Assembly (NCBI GenBank): GCA_027576995.1
Contig: JANBQC010000099.1
Coordinates: forward strand, 1 to 29,330
Direction: 5' to 3'
DNA: 29,330 bases
Source of the DNA: Dimargaris cristalligena
Taxonomy: Eukaryota > Kickxellomycota > Dimargaritomycetes > Dimargaritales > Dimargaritaceae
In this document: positions 10,319 to 20,925 of the stretch, in pieces
How the letters are laid out: each line of letters begins with the position of its first letter
Position numbering within the stretch: position 1 is the first letter of the stretch
Position numbers and translations under genes: made by a program
Notes under the pieces: generated by a model
Database searches by the model: none
What the model was told of the DNA's origin: nothing
What the model saw: the letters and a program-made list of their open reading frames with translations, nothing else

Positions 10319-10447
10319 ATGGATCTGGTCAGCCATTTCTTTTGGACCAGTTATTCCTACAGGACCCCAAACGCTAAGCGTTCATTCTCCAGCATCCCTG
10401 TCATTCAATCCCTTCTAAAGCGCCCCAACAGCGGGGGCGAGGTCTAG
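10319..10447 (+). pseudogene. Short ORF behind a family-type promoter
   Basis: ATG to TAG, 42 codons, at the spacing from the TATA element where the intact family gene has its signal-peptide exon. The peptide has hydrophobic and aromatic residues near its start (VSHFFW) and a basic L-L-K-R near its end, loosely like the L-Q-R-R processing site, but lacks a convincing signal peptide. It may be a truncated and mutated first exon, a short independent peptide gene, or chance. No downstream exon was found before the GATA gene. Confidence 0.25.
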
Positions 10448-10979
10448 ACTATTAGCACTACGCATATACACGTGTCCCATTTTGGGCCGACTTTGATGAA
10501 GTAGCTTTATCGTTTAGTACCACCCATTGTACTATTTATCATTATTTAATATCGGTCCTCCTATGGGCCAAACTTTTCAAGTGGTTTTTATTGTAAGATA
10601 TATATTTCTTTGTAATGGTTTTTAAACTATTTTCAATCGCCTATAATAAACAAGTAAGTGGGGTTGCTAAGCAAATTTTTGTACAGATGTGGGGGGTTCT
10701 CGATGACTGATTGGTTGAAGAATATAACCCTATGGGGAAAGGGTTAATGCAAGATATATGGGGTATAGCGATAGATATAAAAATAATTGTGCAAGTTGTC
10801 CGTTGAAGTGCAATTTATCCCATTCTCCATCGGGCCGGAAGGGTAATCAAACAGAGAAAGAACAGAGAAAGTGGGAAGCGCGCGATGAAGGGAGAATGGC
10901 TGTGGTGAAGGGTGGGGGGTGATGAGGGAGAGACATCATCTCGATTGGCGTGCATTGCTGGCCATGGTTGGCGAACCCA
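10448..10979. other. Intergenic region, 3' side of the GATA gene
   Basis: AT-rich to about 10800, then purine-rich on the plus strand (pyrimidine-rich on the GATA gene's strand). It should hold the 3' untranslated region of the minus-strand gene. An AATAAA on the minus strand near 10587 is about 390 bases past the stop and is only a weak candidate for its poly(A) signal. No gene seen. Confidence 0.4.
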
Positions 10980-13394
10980 TTACTGGTGCTGTCCCTGACT
11001 ACGACGAATGCACGCGACGCAGACTCGAGCCCCGTTGGGGAAGGTCACCATATCGGTATGACTAACCGCCCCTGCTCCGCACATCTGACAGGTGTACAGG
11101 CCAGGTAAGGTCGGCTGCTCGAAGGAAATCGACCGGGATAGGGGGGCGGAACTGGCGGGCGAAGCGTCCTCGTAAATGAACCCCGGGGTCGACAATGGAG
11201 AGGTGACATCCATCGCCATCGCGACCGGGGTGCCCACTACCGTAGCAGTAGCAGTAGCAGCAGCAGCAGCAATAATAGTAGGAGTGGCCGCGGCCGCTTG
11301 GTTAATGGCACTGGTTAGCTGGTTCGGATCCATGGGGGTGGAAGTACTGGGTGAGCAGGAATTCGGTTGGGTGGAATTGATGGTCGGGGTGGCCGAGGCC
11401 TTCGCCGACAGACTTTCAGCAGCGGCAGCAGCAATAACAGCAGCAGTGGGGGCTTTCCCCTTGCCCTTGCCCTTCGTTTTAGCCGCCGCCGCCGTTTTGC
11501 ATTTGCGGCCCATTCCGCGTACGACCCGAACGCCGTTGGTACCGTATTCCCAGGGTCGGGCGTGGTTGTGCAATTTGTAGTATAAGCCGCAAGCGTTACA
11601 CAACAGGTAGGTGCCGTCTTTGCTGCGACGCCAACTAGGGGTATTAATGACAAAGCAGTTGCCGCACTTCTTCATTTCGCCTTTGGAATTGTACGAAGGG
11701 AACGCCAGTACCTTGGTCCGGCCCTTGGCCGACGGTTGGTTAGCACCGGCTGCCGAGGTGGATGGCTGGCAATGCGAGGGTGCCGTTAAAGTAGCGGGTC
11801 CACCGGTAGTGAGCAGAGGCATATAAGCATTAGTAGAACAGCCCATGCCCATACCCATACCCATTGTCATTCCCATATTCATGGACATTCCAAGCCCAGC
11901 ACCAGAATGCGGAGGAGGGGTGGTGAGTTGATTGTAGTACGGAATACTAGGCGAGATGGGCGTCATGGGGGAGGAGGAAGCAAAGTTCATTGGACTGTTG
12001 TTAGTTGTACTCGAAAGCGGAGTGAGGTCGCCCAGGGCCGGGGCCTTGCCACGACGACCCCCCTGGGGACGGCGGGCGTTGGTGGCGGTGCCATTGCCGT
12101 TGTCATTGGGCGATGCGGTTGATCGGCGCGCACGGGGTTTGGGGGGGTTCGCTGTCGGACCGGTATTGGCGCGGGTCATTTGGGGCTGTTGTTGGTTACC
12201 ACCATGACCATTGGGGGGACAATCCACCTCCATACTGGTGCCGGCGGCATTATATTCCGGGCTGGCACCGCTCGGACTTGGACAGGGCGGCATAGGGTGG
12301 GGCGGACTGGCCGGCAGGGTGTGATCGTTGGTTGACGTGGCGGTGGCGGTGGTCATGGACGGCAACCACGGGGCGTATAACTGGTTGGTGAACCAGTTCG
12401 TGGAGTTCATGCTGGGGTAGGCGGCATTCTCAGCCGTGGAAAACGATGCGGATTGGCCCACCATACTAGTAGGGTATTGGAAAGCCGGTCCAGCGGAGGC
12501 ATAATGGGCGTAATTGGGCGGAAAGGCGGGGCTAATAGGCGAATCAAAGGTATGACTTCCCCCTCCGAATTCGGTGGTTTCGGCCGCCGGTTTCCCGGTA
12601 GCCGGGCCCCAGAATTCAGCAGGAGGAGGGGCCGAATGGTTGGCATTTATGGACCATGACCCGTCTGTCGGAGCCGGCAGGTAATACCCGGCCAATTGCT
12701 GGGCCGATGCATCCCCCGGGTGGGCCAGCATGGAAGGGGGAAATTGCCATGGAAGGGTGGGCGAGTTCGGGTCGGCCACGAGAGGGGTCGTCAGATACGA
12801 CGACACCGAAGAAGACGAAGGTACCGGTACCGTGGCCTGGGCCTGAAACTGGGACTGATGATGGAAAGCCCAGTCGTAAGGCCCGGTCTCTGCAGCCAAA
12901 CTATTATAGGATAGCGACGGAGCGTAATGCCCCGCCAACCCCGAACCTGAACCAGATCCTGAGATCGAACCCGGATGGCCCATTGTGGAGAAAGTCTGGG
13001 CGAACAAGTTAGATAAGTACTGCCCGGTGGAATCCGGAGAGGACGGGTGCAGCAAGGAGAAATCCACGGGATCTACCGCACTGATTTCGTAGGCGGTCGT
13101 CGTATCCGTAGGGGCGTCGGCGGTGATGGAAGGGAGCGGTATACCAGAGTCGGCCATGCCGGTGGGGCGTTGGGTACTCGTCAAATCGGTCGATGGACCT
13201 TCGAAAGAATGGACAGGGTAATTCGGGGCGTGGGGTTCGGTGGGCGATCGAGGCGATTCGATGGTTGATGACAAGTTTGAAGATGTCAATGTCGACGCGG
13301 ATATAGAAAAAAAATTGGTCGAGGGTGGGGCGTTAGAATTAAGGGCAGACGTAGGGGTGAAACGTAGCCGTTTAATAGCGGTCGTCGTGAGCAT
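10980..13394 (-). CDS. GATA-type zinc-finger transcription factor
   Basis: Single-exon gene of 804 codons on the minus strand. Residues 1-570 are low-complexity (Ser, Pro, Thr, Gly, Met, with a Met-Gly repeat just before the finger) and likely form activation and interaction regions. The GATA finger is C577-x2-C580-x18-C599-x2-C602, containing TPSWRR and LCNACGLYYK, followed by a basic tail at 623-647 rich in Lys, Arg and Gly that should complete DNA binding and nuclear import. The 18-residue loop is the class found in fungal light, nitrogen and siderophore regulators. A poly-Ala/Thr region follows. At the extreme C-terminus a second C4 unit appears: C769-x2-C772-x19-C792-x2-C795, lacking the W-R-R core. 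The expected role is binding GATA sites in the nucleus. The start is the first ATG; a later Met near residue 79 is an alternative. Confidence 0.9.
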   Translation of the reverse strand: MLTTTAIKRLRFTPTSALNSNAPPSTNFFSISASTLTSSNLSSTIESPRSPTEPHAPNYPVHSFEGPSTDLTSTQRPTGMADSGIPLPSITADAPTDTTTAYEISAVDPVDFSLLHPSSPDSTGQYLSNLFAQTFSTMGHPGSISGSGSGSGLAGHYAPSLSYNSLAAETGPYDWAFHHQSQFQAQATVPVPSSSSVSSYLTTPLVADPNSPTLPWQFPPSMLAHPGDASAQQLAGYYLPAPTDGSWSINANHSAPPPAEFWGPATGKPAAETTEFGGGSHTFDSPISPAFPPNYAHYASAGPAFQYPTSMVGQSASFSTAENAAYPSMNSTNWFTNQLYAPWLPSMTTATATSTNDHTLPASPPHPMPPCPSPSGASPEYNAAGTSMEVDCPPNGHGGNQQQPQMTRANTGPTANPPKPRARRSTASPNDNGNGTATNARRPQGGRRGKAPALGDLTPLSSTTNNSPMNFASSSPMTPISPSIPYYNQLTTPPPHSGAGLGMSMNMGMTMGMGMGMGCSTNAYMPLLTTGGPATLTAPSHCQPSTSAAGANQPSAKGRTKVLAFPSYNSKGEMKKCGNCFVINTPSWRRSKDGTYLLCNACGLYYKLHNHARPWEYGTNGVRVVRGMGRKCKTAAAAKTKGKGKGKAPTAAVIAAAAAESLSAKASATPTINSTQPNSCSPSTSTPMDPNQLTSAINQAAAATPTIIAAAAATATATVVGTPVAMAMDVTSPLSTPGFIYEDASPASSAPLSRSISFEQPTLPGLYTCQMCGAGAVSHTDMVTFPNGARVCVACIRRSQGQHQ

Positions 13395-14790
13395 AAAAGG
13401 AAAAAAAATGAGATGCGTGGGGGTGGCGGATTCGTTTGCCAGAGGCCAGGTGAAAATTCAGAAAACGATATCGATTCTGCTTAAATCGGCCACACGGCAG
13501 GATGCTGGGAAATGCGATTTTGGGGAGTACACCGAGTGGATAATAAGGTGTCCTTCTAGATGTAGATAGATATGGCGGCTGTCAGACGTAATGACAGTCC
13601 GAAGGAGATGTCCGTGAAAGCAATATAAGGTGAATATAGGAATACAGTACTACCGATAGTAAAAAGGGGGGGCTGAGTCACGACGGCAAATGAGGCCTGC
13701 CAATGTCAAAGTATCCCGGGAGGTTGGAGGAGTCCAGGGGAGAGAATAGGCTAGCCAGGGTTTAACCACTGCCGCAGAAGTCAATAGTAGTAATGGATGG
13801 GAGGGAGGGATACACACAACGACCACTGGATGGTCTGCCGAAGATGAATTGGGAGGGGATGCCGCTTTTTATATATACCCGTACGGGGTATTTATATAGA
13901 AATAGCTGGGTGCCGATATACAATACGGGAAGCAGATCTGGGCTTAAAGATCATCGGGGCCGAAAGCGTGAGGAAAAAAGCGGGTGGGTGAGGACGACAG
14001 GCACAATGTCCAATCAGAGATGTCGAATATGGCCAATTGCAAAAGCCAATGTGATGAGAAACCGGCGAGGTACAGGGCAGCTGGTGCCAGTAAAATGAGG
14101 CAGGGTAGCGGGGTGATGGTAATACTCGGGGCCCCAGTAAAACTCCGACTCTGAAAGCCAAGGGAACCGGAAACTGGTGTAATGAACGTGGTTTTACTCC
14201 CCCCAAAAAATGGAAAGTATAATAGTAATAGGTGCGAATGGACAGGCAGAGGCGTTGGAAGCCTATAGGAAAAAAGCGAGCCAGGGAAACTGGGCCTGGA
14301 GAATAGTGAATGGAGTGTACGTGCGAGTAATTTTAATAGAAATAAAACTGGTAAGTGTGTGGGTGGGGAAAGAGCCCAAAGAAGCGATAAATCTGGCTTT
14401 AGGATGACCAGGGTGCAGGACAAGGGGGAAATGCAATATGAGAGGGTACGGACGAGCGGGAGAATGGGAGGGAGAGAAAGGAGGGGAAAGCAGTGACAAA
14501 TTGCAGGAGCTTTGACAATCGGATGAGTGTGAATAGGCTGCGAAGACTTATGCAAGGTTACTCGCAATGGCACAACGGTTTCCTATTTATAGGAAAAAGA
14601 ACCAGATAGTAGGGGGGGGAGTGAGTGGGCGGGGTCGGAGAATGAGAGGATGTACGGGTTGTTATGCCCATAGGACCCTAAATCGACGCCTCAGATTCAG
14701 CTCTCCTACATATACGTGTATACATATATACACTGTCCTGTGTTTATTTGGCCATAAACATTATGGTTGTTATTTGGGCGAACTAGTCTC
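13395..14790 (-). promoter_or_regulatory. Probable leader and promoter of the GATA gene
   Basis: The minus strand is pyrimidine-rich for well over 1 kb before the GATA start codon, mirroring the leader of the coiled-coil gene. A 209-codon open frame on the minus strand (14573 to 13944) is Leu/Pro/Ser-rich in the way expected from CT-rich DNA and is not called as a gene. AT-rich TATA-like stretches occur at about 13868-13880 and 14705-14730. Confidence 0.45.
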
Positions 14791-14876
14791 AGTAGGAGTA
14801 GTAATAGTATTAGTATGAGTAGTAGGAGTAGTAATAGTATTAGTATGAGTAGTAGGAGTAGTAGTAGCAGTAGTAT
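14791..14876. repeat. 30-bp tandem repeat
   Basis: Two perfect copies of a 30-base unit (14791-14820 and 14821-14850), followed by a partial third copy that degenerates into GTA triplets to about 14876. The unit is itself built from AGT-like triplets, so slippage is the likely origin. It lies in the probable upstream region of the GATA gene. Confidence 0.9.
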
Positions 14877-16181
14877 AACGGAAATGGGGTGGGGTGCCCA
14901 CCCTCCCTTCCCGTGAGTGTGAATTCGATTTTCCTTTCTCACCCAGTGTAAAGAATTCATTGAACGATATCCGCTTCCATTATGAAATTGCCACAGCGGG
15001 CGAGAGATAACTGGTAAAAGAAAAAGGGGTGCGTGTAACCAAATAGGAAAGGCGAAAAGCGGAGCAGTCTTACCGTATTTGCTCGCGTAGACATGGACTC
15101 TGGATGGACGCAAAAGTCGGAAAAGAAAGCATTCCAATATACCATTGCCCCACTTTTAGGATGTATAATTGACTCGTATTGGGTGGAGGTGGGAGTTTAT
15201 CCCATCCACCGTATTGCATAGGAGGTAGTGGTGGCCTGGCAAGGTCCGTTCCACCAGGCCCCAAAGTGGTTTCAGGCCTGAGACGGGGTGTGGAGAGTAG
15301 GACATATGGAAAATAGGGGGTTGAGTTGGTGACCCCCACCCCTTAATACCCTACAAACGTGATAGATGATTCTCTTTATTATGTCCATTTTATTTTTTTA
15401 AATAGATTTCTCACATCTCCATGGCATCCACTAAATTGGAACGGTGCGAGAGAGTGAGATAATAAGACTTGGGCTGCCGGTCTACTGGCTGGTCAGTGGC
15501 AGACAATCCGTGTAGATGTAACAATGTGTACCGGTGGGGGCATGGTCACCATCGCTCTCCGGTACAGCAATCCGGTCGGACCTTCCCTTATTAAACTTGT
15601 TCCAAAAGCTTAAGGATATTTTCTGATAAAGACCCGTATTATCTGGGTCATGAGGGGGGGGTGAACTACTCTGGTACCCGGTATGGATGGCCATTTTGGG
15701 GAATTGAGAGGGGATGAGGTCAACGTACGGAATGAATACGGGGAAAGCCCAGTGCACCTCGGAGGCTCTCATCGGCCACTGTGGATACTAGTGAATACTG
15801 GCGAATACTTAGAGAAGCAAGGGTGTATGTGTGTATGTGGGTGTGGAAGTAAAGGTGTGTTGGAGGATATCGGTGGGAGAAGTGGGGCGTGCGGGCGCGA
15901 GTTGTGGAGAGTGAAGGCAAAAACGTTCAGGTTTAAGGGAGAATAGTAAGAGGTGGGTTGGGGTGGAGTGGAGTATCGGGCTGTATAACATGCTACGATT
16001 ATCATTATGGATTACTGTGCGTGTGCATTTTTTGCCCATGCCCGGATTGATTAGCAGCACCCTTGTTGGGTTGCCCTTATGGTAGGTCAGCCCCAACACC
16101 CCTCCCTCATACCTCTCACTTTTCTTCTTAACCTTTTCCGCTCCTAAGAGCAGACATGCAAATGTATGAACAGCATGCTGC
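14877..16181. other. Gene-poor region, one weak minus-strand ORF
   Basis: No recognised gene. On the minus strand a 96-codon ORF (15772 to 15482) from an ATG has protein-like mixed composition, with the segments NKFNKGRSDRIAVPESDGD and HCYIYTDCLPL, and could be a small unknown gene or another remnant. No relative or signal peptide was seen. A 198-codon minus ORF (16405 to 15809) overlaps the relic at 16182-16699 and contains GTAAGT at about 16223, but is not convincing as coding. Confidence 0.3.
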
Positions 16182-16699
16182 GTGCGAGCGGAGTTTATCG
16201 AGAATGTAGGCCAGAAATACTTACGTTCTGTCCAACGACCGCCGCTACGGGGTGAAGTCCAGTATGGACATCTACAGCATGCCATATCGCTTTCCTCATT
16301 TGTCCGACCCTCTTTAATTTTGGACGTCTTGCTACTCGACGGTGTTTTTTTGTTTACCTTAGCGGTGGTGATTAGCCGCATTGCCTGACGGGGCGTAGTT
16401 AACATCGTTCGACCATCTTTATATTCTCACCCCTTGTGGCCCCGTCGTCACCCTTAATTATAATTTGCGGTGGGAATATGGCCAACGGATTTACCGTTGA
16501 GATTCCAAGCCTAAGCCCAAGTCAAGCAACTATTCCAGTCCACGGCCACGGCGAAGAACAATGGCGGCTTGATCACCCCATGTTTGAACGAGTGGTGCTT
16601 AATGGCTGGCAGCTCATCAAGCCCAAGGGAATCCACTGCCCGATTTGGGTAATATATATCGGTTCACAAGGAGGTTGTCCCATCTGGGAGAGCAGTTAA
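16182..16699 (+). pseudogene. Relic of the secreted-protein family, middle segment
   Basis: The first block (16182-16388, open from a GTG) ends with L-L-L-D-G-V-F-L against LLMQSRVYI of the intact protein (about 111-119). The second block (16436-16699) follows after a frame change. It gives L-S-x-x-Q ... I-P ... G-E-E ... F-x-x-V-V-x-N-G ... I-K-P, against L175-S176, Q179, I184-P185, G193-E195-E196, F204, V206-V207-N208 and K221-P222. The order is kept over about 50 residues, with small gaps and a frameshift between blocks. No valid start or complete frame remains. This is one of the better supported relics, judged by eye. Confidence 0.45.
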
Positions 16700-17505
16700 A
16701 GTGGAAAGACCAAAGTCCCACTTCGTCTGGCGGAGGAGGAGAGGGGTAGGGGTAATATAGTAAGCGTGGGCGACAGACGAGTTTAGAGGCCAGAAACAAG
16801 AGTGGATTATGCGAAGCCGTAGTTGGTTAATTAAGAGAGGGCCAACTCGTAAAATTATAATATCTGCCTGATTTAGTCCTGTTTTGATACAGAGGTGGGC
16901 CGCAGATAGAGGAAGCAGTGGTGGAAAATATTGGTAGGCTTACTAACCACTGACTAAAGGGTGATAGATTGGCCACCTTTTTTAACGGTCATTATTTCTA
17001 CTTGTGGCCTGTTCGCCGCCGTTTAATTTGGATGTTTACTCATTGTGAAAGCATTGGTGCCAAGGGGAATGAGGAAAGGTGTTGCAGTTCTTATTTATAT
17101 TTTGTTTTCAAACGTGTATCCGGTTAGACTGTTTCAGCCCAAACCCTCCTCTTTCCTTTTCAAAAGGGAAATTCGCATCGCCCTCATTAATCGAATCGAT
17201 AGAGAGAGAGAGAGAGATTCATTTCCCATCTATATCGGTACGGCTTAAATGGAATATTGCTGTAATCAGAGTCCCTAAACAATATACCTACCAATGAGAA
17301 AAATAAAAATCCCACATATTTTCCTCCAAAATCGAAGACATTAGCACCAAACAAAAATAGCCGGCTTGGCCTTCCAATGTTTAACAATAATGCTTATCTT
17401 CCCTTACATTTCACAATACTGAGCAGTTTTTTTTCTGTAAGCAGCACATCGAGAATTCCTGCACTAAATGTCACTCTGGGGACCATTCCAGTGGTAAAAT
17501 AGACC
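16700..17505. other. Intergenic region
   Basis: No supported gene. It contains a (GA)n microsatellite at about 17201-17216 inside otherwise mixed sequence. Open frames here are short and lack recognisable motifs. Confidence 0.4.
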
Positions 17506-17659
17506 TAAACCAGTGTGATCCTTAGATTGTCGAGCTCTCTTCAGCTAATCATGTCGAAAGGATCGGATCCACTATGTCCGGTCTGTCGGTTGCGCACGTC
17601 ACATTATGCCAGTGAAACCTACCGACAATTGGATCCTACAAACAGTCCAGCCTCTTTGT
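17506..17659 (+). pseudogene. Possible C-terminal relic of the secreted-protein family
   Basis: A frame open for about 51 codons containing S-S-L-Q-L and, nine residues later, P-L-C-P. The relic at 9153-9545 has S-C-L-Q-L and P-L-C, and the intact protein has S-D-L-L-A-L and G-L-C-P (345-365). The distance from LC to the stop is 29 residues against 31. A deletion of about five residues is needed between the motifs. Weak to moderate evidence. Confidence 0.3.
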
Positions 17660-17948
17660 AAATTGCTTAATCCAATATGCGGGGCCGATCTTCGTAGGAA
17701 TATTTGGGAATAAGGGATGGCTTATAATGATCAGACAATATTGAGATGCGACCTATACTCTTCTCTTTTCATGCTCATTTACACGTACGCCCGTTCCTTT
17801 TTTTTTGTCCCTATTCGGTAATTTCACCGGCCGGGTACTAGTCCGCATCTGAGCACCACTAGATACTCATTACTTCTCAGGAAGGTGGACCCGCTGTTTC
17901 GGCCAGGGATCGTCAAATCAACTAATATATACATACGGTTAGAGATAT

Positions 17949-18152
17949 ATGTCCTATTTTTTGCCCAGAGCGATCCAAGCGAGGTGTAGGATTGTTATCC
18001 AAGTACCCCCCGCGCACCCACTTTATGAAACCATGCGGAAAATAAAATGTATCAACCCCAAAGGGTTGTGCAGTCATCCCACCTTTATCGTCGAATCCTG
18101 GGATACTTTATTTGCGGAGGACCCACCGGTTCCCCCAGGCGGAAAATCCTAA
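17949..18152 (+). pseudogene. Possible C-terminal relic of the secreted-protein family
   Basis: A 67-codon frame containing I-Q, then P-x-A, L-x(4)-R and K-G-L-C, resembling I332-Q333, G342-A343, L347 to R352 and R361-G362-L363-C364 of the intact protein in the same order, with a few gaps. The tail after G-L-C is acidic then Pro-rich and of similar length (about 28 residues). The support is limited and chance similarity is possible. Confidence 0.22.
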
Positions 18153-18358
18153 CATGCCACCCGTATTATGCTCACCGATGGCCGAATAAAATATCTTTTC
18201 TGGAGTTAAAGAGGTTTTGGTTTCCCTAGTACATTCACGGCCTACCCATCCCCAACCCCTCACTCTATCTATATGGGAAGGGTTCTATCAGACAATGTAC
18301 TCAACAATCGTCTTTCTATGGCAGAAGTTTTCAATTGAAACAACACGCCCCCCCCCCA

Positions 18359-18620
18359 ACTAGCCAGCGGATGTTGTATTCAAAAGTGTACACAGGCGTG
18401 GTAGATTTTTCCCTGATTGATTTCCGATTATGGAAGCACCACAACGTGGCTTTAGAATAGACAACTAGTTGAAACAGAAATGGGGTGGGCGGGGAAAAAG
18501 TGAAAAGTAGGGGCAGGCTTTGCGAATGGGCCCATTTTACCGCCTAGGTTTCCCGTGAAGGCCCACGAGAAGAGTAAATTCGGCTCCGCCAAATTCGCTA
18601 AAATAGATTTCCAGTCCTGA
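18359..18620 (+). pseudogene. Possible N-terminal-half relic of the secreted-protein family
   Basis: Two short frames: 18359-18460 (33 codons), with M-L-Y-S-K-V-Y against L-M-Q-S-R-V-Y (112-118), and 18504-18620 (38 codons), with G-F-A-N-G against A-F-A-G-S-D-N-G. They occur in the right order. Each frame is short enough to be open by chance, so this is only a suggestion. Confidence 0.18.
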
Positions 18621-19516
18621 CAATTGAAACTTACTCCACTCTAGTGTGCCCTATAGCTACTTTCCACTCTGGGCTACTGTATACTATACCCCCCAAACAC
18701 CGTAGAATGGGGCCCAAACGGTCACTGCGGGCAACCTGTGACGGTTGTAGGTGGTCAACTGCATAAACATTACCTGAACCCGCATGTACAGTCACCCCTC
18801 CCGCCACCATTCCACATTCATATCTTGTACTAGCCAAGTGAATACCATTTTAAATAGCTGCATTTTGGTATCACACTCATCACTGTATATTCGTTACTTC
18901 TTTGGTATCCTAGACTTTATTTATGTTTTCCCCTTCTTCCTCTTCTTTTTTTTTTTACTCTGAGAAAGCTCCCTCACTTTGGTAACTATTGCTCATTAGG
19001 CGATATCGCCAATGGAATAGATTAAAAATCAGCCAACCTGGTCCTACCAAGATCCTTCGGCGTCATGGGGCCGTGAAGGTCCCAATTTTGTCGGCCTTAT
19101 TTTTAACCGCTTGTACCACGCCATAAAACACTGTGGCTTCGGTCTAAGATATGTTTTCCTCTCTCTCCCTTCCACATCTCCTCCTGGACATCCAAAACTA
19201 AACTACGTGACCTATTACGGTATACTTCATTTAGAATACTGATTGCTACCATACCATTGGTCCATGTGGGCAGGCCGTATCGGTCCTTTTAATAACCGTG
19301 TCAACAATAAACGGGCTACGTACATGGGAAGGTGGGAGGAGGCTGGTCCCACGATTTCATTTTGGCCATTGGAGGCATCGCCGGACGTTTATGGATATTT
19401 CGAGCCCATTTGACCGCTTATGCCCCACCCGTGTTGCCTCACCGTCCTTCCATTCGTCCTCCACCCCCATTGTCCCCCTTTTCTCACTCTCTCTCTCTCT
19501 CTCTTCCCTCTCCTTA
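18621..19516. other. Intergenic region
   Basis: No gene is supported. Pyrimidine tracts occur at about 18928-18960 and a (TC)n run at about 19486-19503. Open frames are short or low in complexity. Confidence 0.4.
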
Positions 19517-19624
19517 AAGAGGTTTGAAAATGCCCCAACTATTCCTGTGGGGTGTACGATGGATCACAGGAGTTGGAAAAGCGTGGTCACTGGAGTGATA
19601 AACGCCATTTTCTTCCGTGTCTAG
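19517..19624 (+). pseudogene. Possible relic carrying the G-[IV]-x-[NS]-[AT]-x-F motif
   Basis: The end of an open frame here reads G-V-I-N-A-I-F-F-R followed by a stop. It corresponds to G228-I-L-S-T-V-F234-R235 of the intact protein and to G-I-F-N-A-L-F in the minus-strand relic at 22721-22984. The motif is short; its recurrence in three places is the main support. Confidence 0.28.
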
Positions 19625-20694
19625 CCAACCACCTGAACAAAATACACCTGTGACGTGTAAGGTGCGCTTTAAGTAATCACGGACCCTTCGGCTACATTTT
19701 TATAACCACTTGCCGATGTCGAGTTTAGGGTTAGGGCGGGTACCCAAAGGGCGATAGGGAGGGGGGAGGTTATTTTAGTAAGCGGTTGTTCAGAGCGAGA
19801 TGCGGGATGAGGGGAAGCTAGGTTTGGGTTAGCCTGTCCGTACATGGGCATCTAAATCCACTATCCTGACCACCCTTGATATTCTGAAGCAGCGAGTATG
19901 AGGACAGCATCGTCAATCCTAACAAAATAGGGTGACTGTACGTTTAAGTTTTGTTCAACAATCATGAGTGGATATATTTACGCCCAATGCCTGAGAGACC
20001 AAGTAGTCGCTTACTTAAAGGGCGATCCGAGCAGAGATGGGCAAGGTTGGGTGATGATTTTTTTTTGATTTTTTTGAACTTAGTTCGGCAGCCCCACGTT
20101 AGATTCCACCTTCCCACCCATTTGCCTTTTTTAAAAGGCGGGGAAATCCGGGTGCACCTCAAATATGCCCTTTAAGGGTATAGTAAGGGTGTCATGTTTA
20201 ACTGATTAATATTGCGACTGAACAATGCCAATAGGTGCTTAGAATAAATGTTGACCCTACCGACCCCCTCAGAGTCACCACCTATAGCAGACACGGGACT
20301 TCAATAAACTACTTCTAAGGAAACCCCGTCACCGGTAGGCAAGAACCCCCCCTCCCCCCGAAGTGCTTAGAGAGAGATATTATGATTAATTATTGTTATA
20401 TTAAATACGCTATTTGGCATCTGAAATATGGGCTTTTTTTAAAAAAATAATAATAACATGATTATTAAGGTCGTTCACTACCCCGCCCCCACCTGCAACC
20501 TAGCAGTATTATTTATTTCAACGCACATGTTGACCCGCCTGTAAGCACAGCTACAGGTTAGATGACCTACTTCGTATTACGTATCCCCTCCCCCTCAGAC
20601 TCATTTTTGGTCACGTTAAGCGTTTGGTGGGCTGGTTCGCTAGTTCATCCACGCTACAATAAGCTGATTAAATAGGAACAAACCTAAAACGGGC
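19625..20694. other. Intergenic region
   Basis: No supported gene. It includes two tandem copies of TTAGGG at 19725-19736, a chance-level interstitial telomere-like motif, and several homopolymer runs (T at about 20059-20075, C at about 20346-20360). An AT-rich segment lies at 20380-20460. Confidence 0.4.
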
Positions 20695-20925
20695 GTGACA
20701 TTGCTCTGTTTGGCGATCCCAACTAAACATGGGTGGGAACCATTGAAATGCGGGTTAGGCAATATGTTTACTACTAATATTGAACTAACTAATACGCATT
20801 CTTCCCCAAAGCGACCACGCCGGCTACTTTGGGCTTTCTTGCTAATATACAAGTATACTGTTAAATACACCATTGAACAAAGTGCTGATAACTTATTGGT
20901 TTCGCTTGCATGTCCAACCCACTAG
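20695..20925 (+). pseudogene. Possible relic of the secreted-protein family
   Basis: A 76-codon frame containing G-L-G-N-M-F, followed 17 residues later by R-L-L-W-A-F-L-L-I. The intact protein has G-I-L-S-T-V-F (228-234), followed 13 residues later by R-I-W-A-V-N-L-I (248-255). Order and approximate spacing agree. Identities are few, so confidence is low. Confidence 0.25.

Noticed and set aside
11176..13012. Several plus-strand frames of 60-134 codons across the GATA gene
   Set aside because: Antisense shadows; Ala/Val or Gly/Arg runs mirror codon repeats of the real gene.
13944..14573. 209-codon open frame on the minus strand upstream of the GATA gene
   Set aside because: Leu/Pro/Ser-rich composition follows from the CT-rich strand, no motif is visible, and the position fits a leader.
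15809..16405. 198-codon open frame on the minus strand with an internal GTAAGT
   Set aside because: It overlaps a plus-strand segment related to the secreted-protein family, its C-terminal half is compositional (His/Thr/Pro), and no domain is visible.
18060..18110. B-box-like GTCGAATCC suggesting a tRNA
   Set aside because: No A box at the right distance and no cloverleaf could be formed.
19725..19736. Two TTAGGG units
   Set aside because: Only two units; expected occasionally by chance and not evidence of a telomere.
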